Source: Eubacterium uniforme (GTDB taxonomy: Bacteria > Bacillota > Clostridia > Lachnospirales > Lachnospiraceae). From it: a stretch of 64,000 nucleotides of DNA. Numbering within the stretch: the first letter of the stretch is position 1; every line of letters begins with the position of its first letter. A model generated the notes under the pieces. It was not told the DNA's origin. It saw only the letters and a program-made list of their open reading frames with translations, and ran no database searches. The position numbers were made by a program, and so were the translations under genes. Shown piece by piece: positions 51,743 through 60,492 of this stretch. The stretch is from positions 1 through 64,000 of the forward strand of contig NZ_FUXZ01000003.1 of assembly GCF_900167115.1 (NCBI RefSeq), written 5' to 3'.

Positions 51743-52558
51743 TTATATTTTACTTTCTTTAAACATCTTCATCATTTCGTTAGTTAAGCTTAAATTATTT
51801 GGTTGTAAAACAATATCTTTACGCTTAACCCACTCTGCATATTTTAACTCATCCTTATCCATATTTATTTCACTGTCACCATCAACTTCACAATAAAAGC
51901 CAACAAGAATATCCTGTGCCATACCCCAAGGCTGAGATTTATAATATCTTATATTTTTAACCTTAACGCCGGTTTCTTCCATCACTTCACGCTTAACTGT
52001 TTCTTCAAGCGTTTCACCAATCTCAGCAAATCCTGCGACTAATGCATTATGTGCATATCCTCTATTATATCTTGTTATAAGAATTGAATCTCCTTTTAAA
52101 ACACCAACAATAACCGCTGGATTAATTCTTGGATATATAACATTTCCACAACTACATCTAAGAGCTCTTTCCTTATTATCTATCTCAAGTTTTCCTGCAC
52201 ACTTTCCACAATACACATTATCAGCATACCACTTCCACAAGTGGTATGCTGTAAACATTGCCATTATGTCCTTACCAGAATATTTATCCCTAAGTTCTCT
52301 AATAGTATAATAAGAAAAACCTTCTTTACTAATTTCAACATACTCATTACATAAAAAATATTTTTCATCATCAATACTAAAAAGATAAATTATATTATTA
52401 GATTTTACTTCCTTTTTAGTAGTTAGTATCACTTTACTACTATCTCCACCTACATATAATCTACCTTTTTCATCAAAAACAAGTACGTAATCATCATCTT
52501 TTGCTTCTATAGTCTTATATTCTATATTTAAGTTACTTGGGAATATATCCTGTATCAT
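51743..52558 (-). CDS. nudC: NAD(+) diphosphatase NudC-like
   Basis: The 271-residue protein has the NudC layout: an N-terminal lobe, a zinc ribbon CGKCAGKL and CSCGN (CxxC pairs), a NUDIX box running from GFAEIGETLEET to REVMEETGV, and SQPWGMAQDILVGF, the SQPWPF-type motif that defines NADH pyrophosphatases. It hydrolyses NAD(H) to NMN and AMP, and some homologues decap RNA. Cytoplasmic. Confidence 0.92.
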   Translation of the reverse strand: MIQDIFPSNLNIEYKTIEAKDDDYVLVFDEKGRLYVGGDSSKVILTTKKEVKSNNIIYLFSIDDEKYFLCNEYVEISKEGFSYYTIRELRDKYSGKDIMAMFTAYHLWKWYADNVYCGKCAGKLEIDNKERALRCSCGNVIYPRINPAVIVGVLKGDSILITRYNRGYAHNALVAGFAEIGETLEETVKREVMEETGVKVKNIRYYKSQPWGMAQDILVGFYCEVDGDSEINMDKDELKYAEWVKRKDIVLQPNNLSLTNEMMKMFKESKI

Positions 52559-52581
52559 TTTACACCTCTATTACTAGTTAT

Positions 52582-53301
52582 TTAGAATGGATAATCAACA
52601 TCCTCATTTGTTATAAATCTATGTCCATCAAAATCATTTCTTCGTTTTTCAAAAAGTTCTAAAAGAATCTGTGCTGCTTCATACGAAGAAAGTGGTGCTG
52701 GATTATCTTCTCTTCCGTCCGTTCTAATCCAACCTGGATGAACACAAAAGATATTAATCTTTTTATCGTCCTTAAATGTATTTACAAGATTCATGGTAGC
52801 CATATTAAGCGCGGCCTTAGCCATTCCATAATCTATCATGTTAGTCCTGTAACACTTTGAAATACTTCCTGCTTCAGAAGAAATATTCATAATAAGTGAA
52901 GTCATTTCACTCTTTTTCAAAAGACCATAAAATGCTTTTATAACTCGCATTGGTCCTACTGCAGCAACATCAACAGTTTTTGCAATGTAATCAAGATTTG
53001 CATCAAAGAATCCCTTGTCACAATCAGGTGAAACTGTAACAGCATTATTAATTAAAAGATCAAGATGATCAACTTTCTCTGACAACTCTCTGGCTGCATT
53101 TTCAACTGATTCCGTATTGCCTATATCCATCATAAGAATAATTAAATTATCACCATATTCTTTTTTTAGTTCTTCAAGTTCAGGTGATTCTTTTCTTACG
53201 GTTGCTACAACTTTATTGCCAGCTTCAAGATATCTTAATACAAGATTAAAACCAAGACCAACCTTTTTACCGGCTCCTGTAATCATAACATTTTGATTCA
53301 T
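52582..53301 (-). CDS. SDR-family oxidoreductase
   Basis: The 239-residue Rossmann protein has the classical SDR cofactor motif in a variant form, MITGAGKKVGLGFN, then NNAVTV, and the catalytic Ser-Tyr-Lys in MNISSEAGS and YGMAKAAL. The C-terminus ends IRTDGREDNPAPLSS. It is an NAD(P)-dependent dehydrogenase or reductase. Substrate unknown. Upstream of the NudC gene on the same strand. Confidence 0.9.
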   Translation of the reverse strand: MNQNVMITGAGKKVGLGFNLVLRYLEAGNKVVATVRKESPELEELKKEYGDNLIILMMDIGNTESVENAARELSEKVDHLDLLINNAVTVSPDCDKGFFDANLDYIAKTVDVAAVGPMRVIKAFYGLLKKSEMTSLIMNISSEAGSISKCYRTNMIDYGMAKAALNMATMNLVNTFKDDKKINIFCVHPGWIRTDGREDNPAPLSSYEAAQILLELFEKRRNDFDGHRFITNEDVDYPF

Positions 53302-53322
53302 TTATTACCTCTTTTTTAAACT

Positions 53323-54249
53323 TTATGGTAAAAACTTACCTGCTGATAAGTATAATTTATACCAGTCATTATGTGATAATTTAACATCTGTAGCTGCACA
53401 TATATCCTTAATATGCTCTGGATTCATAGTTCCAATAATAGCCTGCATTTTTGCAGGATGTCTAAGTATCCATGCTATTGCAATTGCAGCCTTTGATACG
53501 CCTTCACGTTCTGCTAATTCACCTAAAACTTTATTAAGTTCTGGGAAGTCAGGATTATCAATAAATGTACCACCAAACATACCAACCTGAAGTGGTGACC
53601 ATGCTTGAATAGTAATATCATTAAGCCTGCAATAATCAAGTGCATTACCATCTCTATTAACTGACATATCAGTTGTTTTATTATTCATATAAAGAGCCTG
53701 ATCAATAAGCTGTGATTGCTCAAGTGATAACTGTACCTGATTAATAATCAAATCCTGCTTAACATACTTCTTTAATAATTCAATTTGCATTGGTACAAGA
53801 TTACTTACACCAAAATATTTTACCTTACCATTCTTTTCAAGTTCAGCAAATGCTTCTGCAACTTCTTCAGGATCAAATAAAACATCCGGTCTATGAAGTA
53901 ATAATGTATCAAGGAAATCTACCTTTAATCGATCAAGAATTCCATCAACACTTGAAATGATGTTTTCCTTTGTCCAATCAAATTCACTTCTTTCAGGGCA
54001 AATACCGCACTTACTCTGAATATAAATATCTTCTCTCTTAAGACCTGTTAATGGAAAGGCTTCTGCGAATCTTACTTCAGCATCCCCCATACCATAACAA
54101 GTTGCATGATCATAGAAATTAATACCACAATCATATGCTGTTCTAATAACCTTCGCTGCATCTTCCTTTGAAAGAGATGGCATTCTCATACATCCCTGTA
54201 CAATAGCAGATACATTCTTAGGTCCATTAACAATATCATAATTTTTCAT
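53323..54249 (-). CDS. Aldo/keto reductase
   Basis: The 308-residue protein shows the AKR tetrad: Asp in NFYDHATCYGMGD, Tyr in the same segment, Lys in YIQSKCG and His in LLHRPDV, and the C-terminal NADPH-binding IAIAWILRHPAKMQAIIGT (shown by AIAWILRHPAKMQAIIG). It resembles the YdhF group. Function is likely general carbonyl reduction. Confidence 0.92.
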   Translation of the reverse strand: MKNYDIVNGPKNVSAIVQGCMRMPSLSKEDAAKVIRTAYDCGINFYDHATCYGMGDAEVRFAEAFPLTGLKREDIYIQSKCGICPERSEFDWTKENIISSVDGILDRLKVDFLDTLLLHRPDVLFDPEEVAEAFAELEKNGKVKYFGVSNLVPMQIELLKKYVKQDLIINQVQLSLEQSQLIDQALYMNNKTTDMSVNRDGNALDYCRLNDITIQAWSPLQVGMFGGTFIDNPDFPELNKVLGELAEREGVSKAAIAIAWILRHPAKMQAIIGTMNPEHIKDICAATDVKLSHNDWYKLYLSAGKFLP

Positions 54250-54285
54250 ACTATAATAACCTCCTAATTCTCTCTACCGTGCGAT

Positions 54286-54810
54286 TTATACATAATATAT
54301 ATAATTATCTTTTCTAGCTACTGGTGCTTTTAAAGGTTCTGCCGCATATCCTAAAGCACAGTGCCCTATGCCTTCATAATCGCCTTCAATACCGAGTTTT
54401 TTAAGAAGGTTCTTTCCGAACTCTGATTCAAATTCTTCTCTTGCTCTGTGAATCCAAATACTTGCAATTCCAAGGCTTTCAGCTGCATTCATAAGATTAC
54501 CCATAACAAGTGAGCCATCATAAACATGAGTTGAAACTTCCTTATCAGCTAATACAATCAAGATAACAGGTGCACCATAGAATGGATCAAAGTCTTCTCC
54601 CCATCCTCCGATTTTTCTGTTTTCTTCTGATATTTCATCACGAAGTTTCTTGTCTGTAACTGCAATAATTATAGGACTCTGTTTTCCCATACCTGTTGCA
54701 GCGTATGTTCCAGCCTCAAGAATTGTTTTTAATTCCTCATCTTTAATCATGTCTGATTTGAAATTTCTACAACTTCTTCTGCTTTCCAAAACCTTAATTG
54801 TTTCATTCAT
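54286..54810 (-). CDS. Nitroreductase family protein
   Basis: ATG at 54810 (GGAGG) gives 174 residues. FMN-type residues are visible in ESRRSCRNFKSDMIKDEE, GTYAATGMGKQSP, SLGIASIWIHRAREE and the C-terminal GHCALGYAAE loop. Single-domain nitroreductases of this size reduce quinones, flavins or nitro compounds. Its promoter (TATAAT at 54909-54904 on the minus strand) diverges from the padR region. Confidence 0.9.
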   Translation of the reverse strand: MNETIKVLESRRSCRNFKSDMIKDEELKTILEAGTYAATGMGKQSPIIIAVTDKKLRDEISEENRKIGGWGEDFDPFYGAPVILIVLADKEVSTHVYDGSLVMGNLMNAAESLGIASIWIHRAREEFESEFGKNLLKKLGIEGDYEGIGHCALGYAAEPLKAPVARKDNYIYYV

Positions 54811-54903
54811 AAACATTACCTCCATATCGTATGTTTTCCTCAATTTTTTAAACAAAACAAATCAATACATAATTTTTCAATGAGTAATTTTCCCATTTGT
54901 CTT

Positions 54904-54909
54904 ATTATA
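54904..54909 (-). promoter_or_regulatory. -10 element for the nitroreductase gene
   Basis: TATAAT on the minus strand, about 95 bases before the ATG; the -35 is weak. It is back-to-back with the PadR promoter. Confidence 0.5.
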
Positions 54910-54965
54910 CAATATATTATGATATTCGCATACAAAAACATATTAAAAAAAATTTATTTTTAGTA

Positions 54966-55045
54966 TTGACATATATATCGCAGTGCGATATTATGATTAT
55001 ATCGAAGTGCGATACATCTTACTGTGATATATCAAAGTTCGATAC
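54966..55045 (+). promoter_or_regulatory. PadR promoter with three ATATCG operators
   Basis: TTGACA (54966-54971) and TATTAT (54989-54994) are 17 bases apart. Operator 1, ATATCG-CAGTG-CGATAT (54975-54991), fills the spacer and touches the -10. Operator 2 (54999-55015) and operator 3 (55029-55045) are degenerate copies downstream. This is a typical self-repressing PadR arrangement. Confidence 0.85.
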
Positions 55046-55130
55046 AACATGGCGAATTCATATGCATTTGCTGCGAAACATAAAGTATACTTTAAAAATA
55101 TTGAAAAAATTTATAAAGAGGTGAAAAATT

Positions 55131-55445
55131 ATGGATGCTCATATCAAAAAAGTTTATGTACCAATGACGGAGACTTCGTTTTACATTCTACTATGTTTAC
55201 GAACTCCAAATCATGGGTACGGAGTTGTTCAGGCTGTAAAAGAAATGACAAATGGAGAAATAGTTCTTGCTCCAGGTACCATGTACGGAAGTCTTTCTAA
55301 AATGAAGAAAGATAAGATTATTAAATTTGTACGTGAAGAAGAAAAGCGAAAACTCTACTCCATTACCGAATTAGGACAAGAAGTTTTAGATCTTGAAATG
55401 AAAAGAATCGAAAGATTATATAAGAACATGAAGGAGATGAAATAG
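55131..55445 (+). CDS. PadR-family transcriptional regulator
   Basis: The 104-residue winged-helix protein has the PadR signature SFYILLCLRTPNHGYGVVQA, APGTMYGSLSKMKKDKII and RKLYSITELG. The GAGGTG site sits nine bases from the ATG. It probably binds the three ATATCG operators in its own promoter. Its partner DUF2812 gene starts right after its stop (TAGATG). Confidence 0.93.
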   Translation: MDAHIKKVYVPMTETSFYILLCLRTPNHGYGVVQAVKEMTNGEIVLAPGTMYGSLSKMKKDKIIKFVREEEKRKLYSITELGQEVLDLEMKRIERLYKNMKEMK

Positions 55446-56387
55446 ATGGGAAATACAAAAACAGTTTTTAAATATTTTACAATCGTACAGCAAGAACAAG
55501 AAGAACGTTTCTTAAGCAAAATGCATGCTAAAGGTTGGAAGTTTGAAAGTGTACATTTACTCGGATTTTATCACTTTAGCCGTTGTAATCCAGAGGAAGT
55601 TTCTTATAAATTAGATTACAATCAAGAAGGCTTAAAGAACAAAAACGACTACTTTCAGATGTTTTCAGACTGTGGTTGGGAACATATAACTGACTTTGTT
55701 GGATATAGTTATTTTCGTAAGACTGGAAAAGCTGATGAAGAAGATATATTTAATGATGCTGAATCAAAATTTGATTTACAAAAAAGAGTATATACAGGAC
55801 GAGTTATTCCATTACTTATAATATACTTCTGTATTTTATTTCCACAGCTTCTAAGAACATCTTTCGGCGTTAGTACAACAAGTATTAAAATGGATAATAT
55901 ATTCGCTAATATATTTACTGTGTTAAATGTCATTTACTTAGTTATGTTTTCACTTTTTATTTTCCAGTGGCACAAACACGAAAAAAATGTACACTCCGAT
56001 AGCAAAGCTTATTTAGCTAAATATATAGTATTATATGGTTTAATTATTCTTGGATTCGTATCAACTGGTTTGATTTATTATCACTCACATAAATCAACTT
56101 ATGAAATTAAAGATACTGATGGTGTATACACTGTTGATGCAGATACATTAAATAAATCACTTAGTAAAACATACGAATTAAAAAAAGGTGATATAATAGA
56201 TTTTAATATAAAGATGGATAAAGGTTTCTTACACATTGACATTAGTCCAGAAGAAAAGAAATCAATCTTCTTTGCAGACTACAAAAATTCAAAACATGAC
56301 AATTTTACCATCAAGGAAGACGGTACTTATAATTTTATGATTTCAGGAAGACACTTAAAATCAAAAATTGACGTAAAGATTAAATAA
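55446..56387 (+). CDS. DUF2812 membrane protein
   Basis: The 313-residue protein matches DUF2812: FKYFTIVQQEQEERFLSKM, HAKGWKFESVHLLGFYHFSR, and CGWEHITDFVGYSYFRK, then three hydrophobic helices (about 116-132, 152-172, 194-212) and an extracytoplasmic C-terminal domain with beta-type repeats. DUF2812 with PadR is a common Firmicute pair that may respond to drugs or membrane stress (inference). The gene directly abuts padR. Confidence 0.88.
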   Translation: MGNTKTVFKYFTIVQQEQEERFLSKMHAKGWKFESVHLLGFYHFSRCNPEEVSYKLDYNQEGLKNKNDYFQMFSDCGWEHITDFVGYSYFRKTGKADEEDIFNDAESKFDLQKRVYTGRVIPLLIIYFCILFPQLLRTSFGVSTTSIKMDNIFANIFTVLNVIYLVMFSLFIFQWHKHEKNVHSDSKAYLAKYIVLYGLIILGFVSTGLIYYHSHKSTYEIKDTDGVYTVDADTLNKSLSKTYELKKGDIIDFNIKMDKGFLHIDISPEEKKSIFFADYKNSKHDNFTIKEDGTYNFMISGRHLKSKIDVKIK

Positions 56388-56398
56388 TATGTAATGTG

Positions 56399-56755
56399 TA
56401 TTATCAGTTGGTAGAAGTTTAAGAGTTAGGAAAATTTTATTATTCTATCTGGGACCGTTGCGGGTCTCTACACTTAGTGAGAAAGATGTTGTTTGTGATT
56501 TATGAATTTTATTCGCATAACGTTAAGCGTTATGTAATAAAATCAGGAATGACTAGATGAATGCTTGCATTCAAATCTAGTTGTTCCTGATTTTACTATG
56601 TAATACTTGTATTATACGGATAAAATTAATAAATCATATAAAAAACAATATCTTTCGAACTTAGTGTGGCTAGGGGAAGCCCGCACCGTGCGAGAGCTGA
56701 GTCCAAGATAGAAAATAAAATTTGGATAACATTAAACTTCTACCAACTGATAATA
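56399..56755. mobile_element. 357-bp MITE-like element or structured hairpin with perfect 24-bp terminal inverted repeats
   Basis: Terminal repeats at 56399-56422 and 56732-56755 are exact complements over 24 bases, beginning TATTATCAG and ending in the TTTAA side. TA at each end suggests a TA target duplication (IS630/Tc1-type). Both arms stay related to the centre, where AATCAGGAA pairs with TTCCTGATT around 56563. No transposase is encoded. It sits exactly between two convergent genes, 11 and 8 bases from their stops. Confidence 0.65.
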
Positions 56756-56763
56756 TTGTATTT

Positions 56764-57417
56764 TTAAAGTTGTACAAAAGCACACTTCCAAAGAATCTTT
56801 TCTTCCTTGTAGCGTTTCATGCTTTCTTCATTTACATATAATTTTTTCCAATCCTTGAAGAAGAAATCAATATCATCTTCATCAAAGAATCGTTTATATC
56901 TACCATCACTTGTTTTAAATAAGTGATATTCAATTTCTTCCCCCTGCATTGCTCCGTGATTTACGTCTTCCACCGAATTAACTCTTAAAAACAACACACC
57001 ACCTTTATTTAACACCCTCTTTATTTCATCTAAAATCATAAAGGTATCTTCCTTAGTGAAATAATGTAATGTTAAATCTGCAATTACTACATCTGTACAA
57101 TTATCAGTGAATGGTAATCCTTTCGTCATATCAAAACACTCAACTCTTTTAATATCAGGAAAGTTCTCTTTAACATTCTTAATTGCAATTTCTGAATAAT
57201 CACAAGGTATTACTTCCTTACCCATCTTTCTTAAATATAAAGTATCATTTCCAAAACCACATCCTAAATCAATTATGGGTTTATTAGTATTCTCTATGTA
57301 TTCCTTAAATGAATCTAACCAATCATCATACTTAATCTCTTTATCCCAAAGATTATCATATGTTTTATTCCATTCTTTATTAGCTATTAAATTAGCATTA
57401 ATACTATCTTTATTCAT
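56764..57417 (-). CDS. Class I SAM-dependent methyltransferase
   Basis: The 217-residue protein has motif I IIDLGCGFGNDTLYLRKMG, motif II IPCDYSEIAIKNV, post-I FDMTKGLPF and motif IV DVVIADLTLHYF. It resembles small-molecule methyltransferases such as tellurite or menaquinone-type enzymes; the substrate is not certain. Its stop lies 8 bases from the hairpin element. Confidence 0.9.
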   Translation of the reverse strand: MNKDSINANLIANKEWNKTYDNLWDKEIKYDDWLDSFKEYIENTNKPIIDLGCGFGNDTLYLRKMGKEVIPCDYSEIAIKNVKENFPDIKRVECFDMTKGLPFTDNCTDVVIADLTLHYFTKEDTFMILDEIKRVLNKGGVLFLRVNSVEDVNHGAMQGEEIEYHLFKTSDGRYKRFFDEDDIDFFFKDWKKLYVNEESMKRYKEEKILWKCAFVQL

Positions 57418-57436
57418 TATTTAATCTCCCGATAAT

Positions 57437-58312
57437 TTACCAACTTCTATTTATTTCGTCAATATAATAATCTATCAAATCATAGATATAATCATTTAAA
57501 TTATTAAACTTAAATCCAAGACTTTGGGCTAGTTTTGTATTAATACTATATTCAACTTCTCCATTATATGGAGCATCATCACCATTTTTATCCATTACTG
57601 CTTTCTTACCAGTTTTATCTTCAACATAGTTTATAATCTCTCTAAGTGAAATAGTTCCATTTGAAGCACCATTAATCGCACCTTCAAATTCCTTATCAAC
57701 CAAGAACGATATAAAATCACCTGCTTCATCAGATCTTATATATCCCATCTGATAATCTACATTATCAATATTCATAGGTTTCTCTTCCATCACATGTTCA
57801 ACATAAAAACGGATTCGATTTGTATAATCGTCTTTACCTATAACAAAGGGATATCTAACAGCAATAAACTTTTTATCTGAATACTTTTGCCATAGTGCAT
57901 ATTCAGCATGTCTTTTAATTACATCATATGGATAATCTCCTCTATCACACCATATAAGCTCACCTTCTGCTGCATTAAAATCTGTTTCTGAAGTATCAAT
58001 ATGTTTCGGATCATATACTGCTGTAGTAGACATATAAATATATTTATCGCAATCAATAACATCCAATAGATTTTTAACATCATTTGAACAATATGCAATT
58101 TTATCAATAACCACATCAAAATGCTTATTACTTAGTTGCGTTTTGATACTATCTGCATTACATCTATCAAATATAATTCTATTAACTTTATCACCATATT
58201 TATCTTTTGCCATTCCTCTTGTTGCAATTGTAACTTCATGGCCTTTCTTTAATAAATCATCCACCATTGGAATTCCAAAAAACCTTGTTCCACCAATAAC
58301 TAAAATATTCAT
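57437..58312 (-). CDS. NAD-dependent epimerase/dehydratase-like protein
   Basis: The 291-residue protein opens with MNILVIGGTRFFGIPMVDDL, the Rossmann NAD site, and has the YPYDVIKRHAE segment with the YxxxK pair, plus FVIGKDDYTNRI. It belongs to the extended/atypical SDR group acting on nucleotide sugars or isoflavone-type substrates. It is probably co-transcribed with the methyltransferase downstream. Confidence 0.85.
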   Translation of the reverse strand: MNILVIGGTRFFGIPMVDDLLKKGHEVTIATRGMAKDKYGDKVNRIIFDRCNADSIKTQLSNKHFDVVIDKIAYCSNDVKNLLDVIDCDKYIYMSTTAVYDPKHIDTSETDFNAAEGELIWCDRGDYPYDVIKRHAEYALWQKYSDKKFIAVRYPFVIGKDDYTNRIRFYVEHVMEEKPMNIDNVDYQMGYIRSDEAGDFISFLVDKEFEGAINGASNGTISLREIINYVEDKTGKKAVMDKNGDDAPYNGEVEYSINTKLAQSLGFKFNNLNDYIYDLIDYYIDEINRSW

Positions 58313-58331
58313 ATGTGCTAATCCTCCAAAG

Positions 58332-58374
58332 AAAAAAGTCTTCTATAATAAAATATATTATCATAGAAGACTTT
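58332..58374 (-). terminator. Terminator near the SulP and epimerase junction
   Basis: AAAGTCTTCTAT and its complement form a long stem around an AT-rich loop, with a T run on the minus strand (TTTTTTC). It lies just past the SulP stop. Confidence 0.85.
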
Positions 58375-58385
58375 ACTATTCTATA

Positions 58386-60038
58386 TTATTTTTTTCTAAT
58401 ACTACTAGCCCACGCTATGGCATCATCAATATGTGGCTTAAAGTTTTCTTTTCCAACCTTATCAACAAATCCGCATCTTTCCATAGTCTTCATAGGCTGC
58501 TCATTTACATGAGAAAATACCATCTGAATGTTTGCTTCCTTACATCTCTCAAAAAGACCTTCCATGGCATGCATAGCTGATGCATCTAACGCTGGCACAC
58601 CTCTCATTCTAAAGATAATAACTTCTGTAAAATCCTTAAAATGAACTTCTGCAAGTCTATCAGCATCACCAAAAAACATAGGTCCTGAAATCTCATATAC
58701 ACGAACATGCTTTGGAAGTTCCTTTAGATCAATACCATCTGGATCTTCTTCAGGATCATAATACTTCCAACCTGATACAACTGACTCGTCACTCATTCTC
58801 TTCATAAAGAGTACGCAAGCCATAATCATACCAACTTCAATAGCAACTACAAGGTCAAATACCACTGTAAGAATAAATGTTACAACAAGTACTATAACAT
58901 CACTTACTGGCGCTGTCTTACAAAGATGTACAAAAGTTCTCCACTGACACATATTATAAGCAACCATGAAAAGAATTGCTGCAATAGTAGGCATTGGAAT
59001 AAGTGCCGCATATGGCATTAAAATAATAAGTACAAGCACAAGCACTATTGAATGAACCATACCTGCTATAGGTGTTCTACCACCATTTTTAATGTTCGCT
59101 GCAGTTCTTGCAATGGCACCCGTTGCCGGAATACCACCGAAAAGTGCTGAACCTATGTTACCTGCACCCTGAGCTATAAGTTCCATATTTGAACGATGAT
59201 GTGAGTTAATCATACCATCGGCAACTACGCATGATAAAAGTGATTCAATAGCCGCTAAAATAGCAATTGTCACTGCATCAGATGCTACATTCTTAACAGC
59301 ATAAATTGACATAGTAGGCATCTTAAATGATGGTAATTTATTAGAAATTTTATACAAATCACCAATTGTATTAACATGCATATTTAATCCCTTTACCATT
59401 GCAATTCCAACAAACACAGCAATAAGTGAACCAGGGATTTTCTCAGAAATATATGGCCATATAATTAGTACTACTAAACATACAGCTCCCACAATTAAAG
59501 CTTCATAATTTATTGTTTTTATATTCTTTACAATTGCCTCAACTTTTTCCATCGTTTCAATTGTAACTGTTCCTTTAGGATATTTTAATCCTAGAAAATC
59601 CTTGATTTGTCCAACTAATATGGTTACAGCAATACCTGCCGTAAATCCAGTGGTTATTGTATATGGGATAAATTTAATTAAAGAACCAAGTCTTAAAAGT
59701 CCCATAACCATAAGTAAAATACCAGCTAGTACAGTTGCAAGTGCAAGTCCACCCATACCATTTTTAGCAACAATACCTGCCACAATTGTAGCAAATGCTG
59801 CTGTAGGTCCAGCAATCTGTACTCGGCTTCCGCCTAAAAACGAAATAATAAATCCAGCGATAATTGCAGTATAAATACCTTCTTCAGGTCCTACACCTGA
59901 AGCAAGTGCAAGTGCAATTGATAAAGGTAATGCTATAATGGCTACAATTATACCGGAAATAACATCCGTTACAAATTTCTTTCCATCATAGGTTTTCATT
60001 ACACTAAACAACATTGGTTTAAGCTTATCTTTTTTCAT
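58386..60038 (-). CDS. SulP-family inorganic anion transporter with STAS domain
   Basis: The 550-residue protein has the SulP signature: ALPLSIALALASGVGPEEGI, then about 11-12 membrane helices including GGSRVQIAGPTAAFATIV and GNIGSALFGGIPATGAIART. A C-terminal STAS domain follows at about 440-550 (EISGPMFFGDADRLAEVHF, RMRGVPALDASAMHAM with the conserved DxS). It likely carries sulfate, bicarbonate or another anion. No sulfate-assimilation genes are adjacent. Confidence 0.92.
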   Translation of the reverse strand: MKKDKLKPMLFSVMKTYDGKKFVTDVISGIIVAIIALPLSIALALASGVGPEEGIYTAIIAGFIISFLGGSRVQIAGPTAAFATIVAGIVAKNGMGGLALATVLAGILLMVMGLLRLGSLIKFIPYTITTGFTAGIAVTILVGQIKDFLGLKYPKGTVTIETMEKVEAIVKNIKTINYEALIVGAVCLVVLIIWPYISEKIPGSLIAVFVGIAMVKGLNMHVNTIGDLYKISNKLPSFKMPTMSIYAVKNVASDAVTIAILAAIESLLSCVVADGMINSHHRSNMELIAQGAGNIGSALFGGIPATGAIARTAANIKNGGRTPIAGMVHSIVLVLVLIILMPYAALIPMPTIAAILFMVAYNMCQWRTFVHLCKTAPVSDVIVLVVTFILTVVFDLVVAIEVGMIMACVLFMKRMSDESVVSGWKYYDPEEDPDGIDLKELPKHVRVYEISGPMFFGDADRLAEVHFKDFTEVIIFRMRGVPALDASAMHAMEGLFERCKEANIQMVFSHVNEQPMKTMERCGFVDKVGKENFKPHIDDAIAWASSIRKK

Positions 60039-60122
60039 TTCCTATACACTCCATTTTCAATTTTAAAACCTGCCAAAACCTTATAATTATACCCTTGTTC
60101 TTTACCGCTCTTTTTACATAAT

Positions 60123-60168
60123 AAAAAGTCGACGTTTCATTATGCCTGAATCCATCAACTTTTTTATT
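60123..60168 (-). terminator. Terminator after the small membrane protein gene
   Basis: AAAAGT(T)GA(T)G pairs with CGTCGACTTTT using G-T pairs, flanked by T runs on the minus strand. It separates the small membrane protein gene from the SulP gene. Confidence 0.6.
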
Positions 60169-60201
60169 ATTTATACTAATATCAAATAATATACTAATAT
60201 A

Positions 60202-60459
60202 TTATTTCTTTCCCTTAACTTTTTCTTTAATGCTTTCCTTCTTTTCCTCAGAAACTTTAAAATACCCTGCATTCTTTAATTTTACTAATAAAACAAGATA
60301 TACAATAAACAAAATAATGTAAACTGGAATAACAACATATTTTGCATTTTTTGGAAGCTTATATCCAAACATATCTGATACCACAATAGCAAATGTGGCG
60401 AATCCAAGAATCATTTGAATTAACCCATATAATCCAAATAAATTATCATTTCGATCCAT
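60202..60459 (-). CDS. Small two-helix membrane protein
   Basis: ATG at 60459 (GGAGG four bases upstream) gives 85 residues with two hydrophobic helices (YGLIQMILGFATFAIVVSDM and VVIPVYIILFIVYLVLLVKL) and a basic tail (KKESIKEKVKGKK). Not recognised. It follows the rpe unit on the same strand, so it may be co-transcribed with it. Confidence 0.7.
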   Translation of the reverse strand: MDRNDNLFGLYGLIQMILGFATFAIVVSDMFGYKLPKNAKYVVIPVYIILFIVYLVLLVKLKNAGYFKVSEEKKESIKEKVKGKK

Positions 60460-60492
60460 ATTACCTCCATTCATGTCAAAAAATTAATTAAA

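Noticed and set aside
54897-55124. Plus-strand frames across the padR promoter
   Set aside because: They run through the operators and promoter; repeated ATATCG sequence keeps the frame open by chance.
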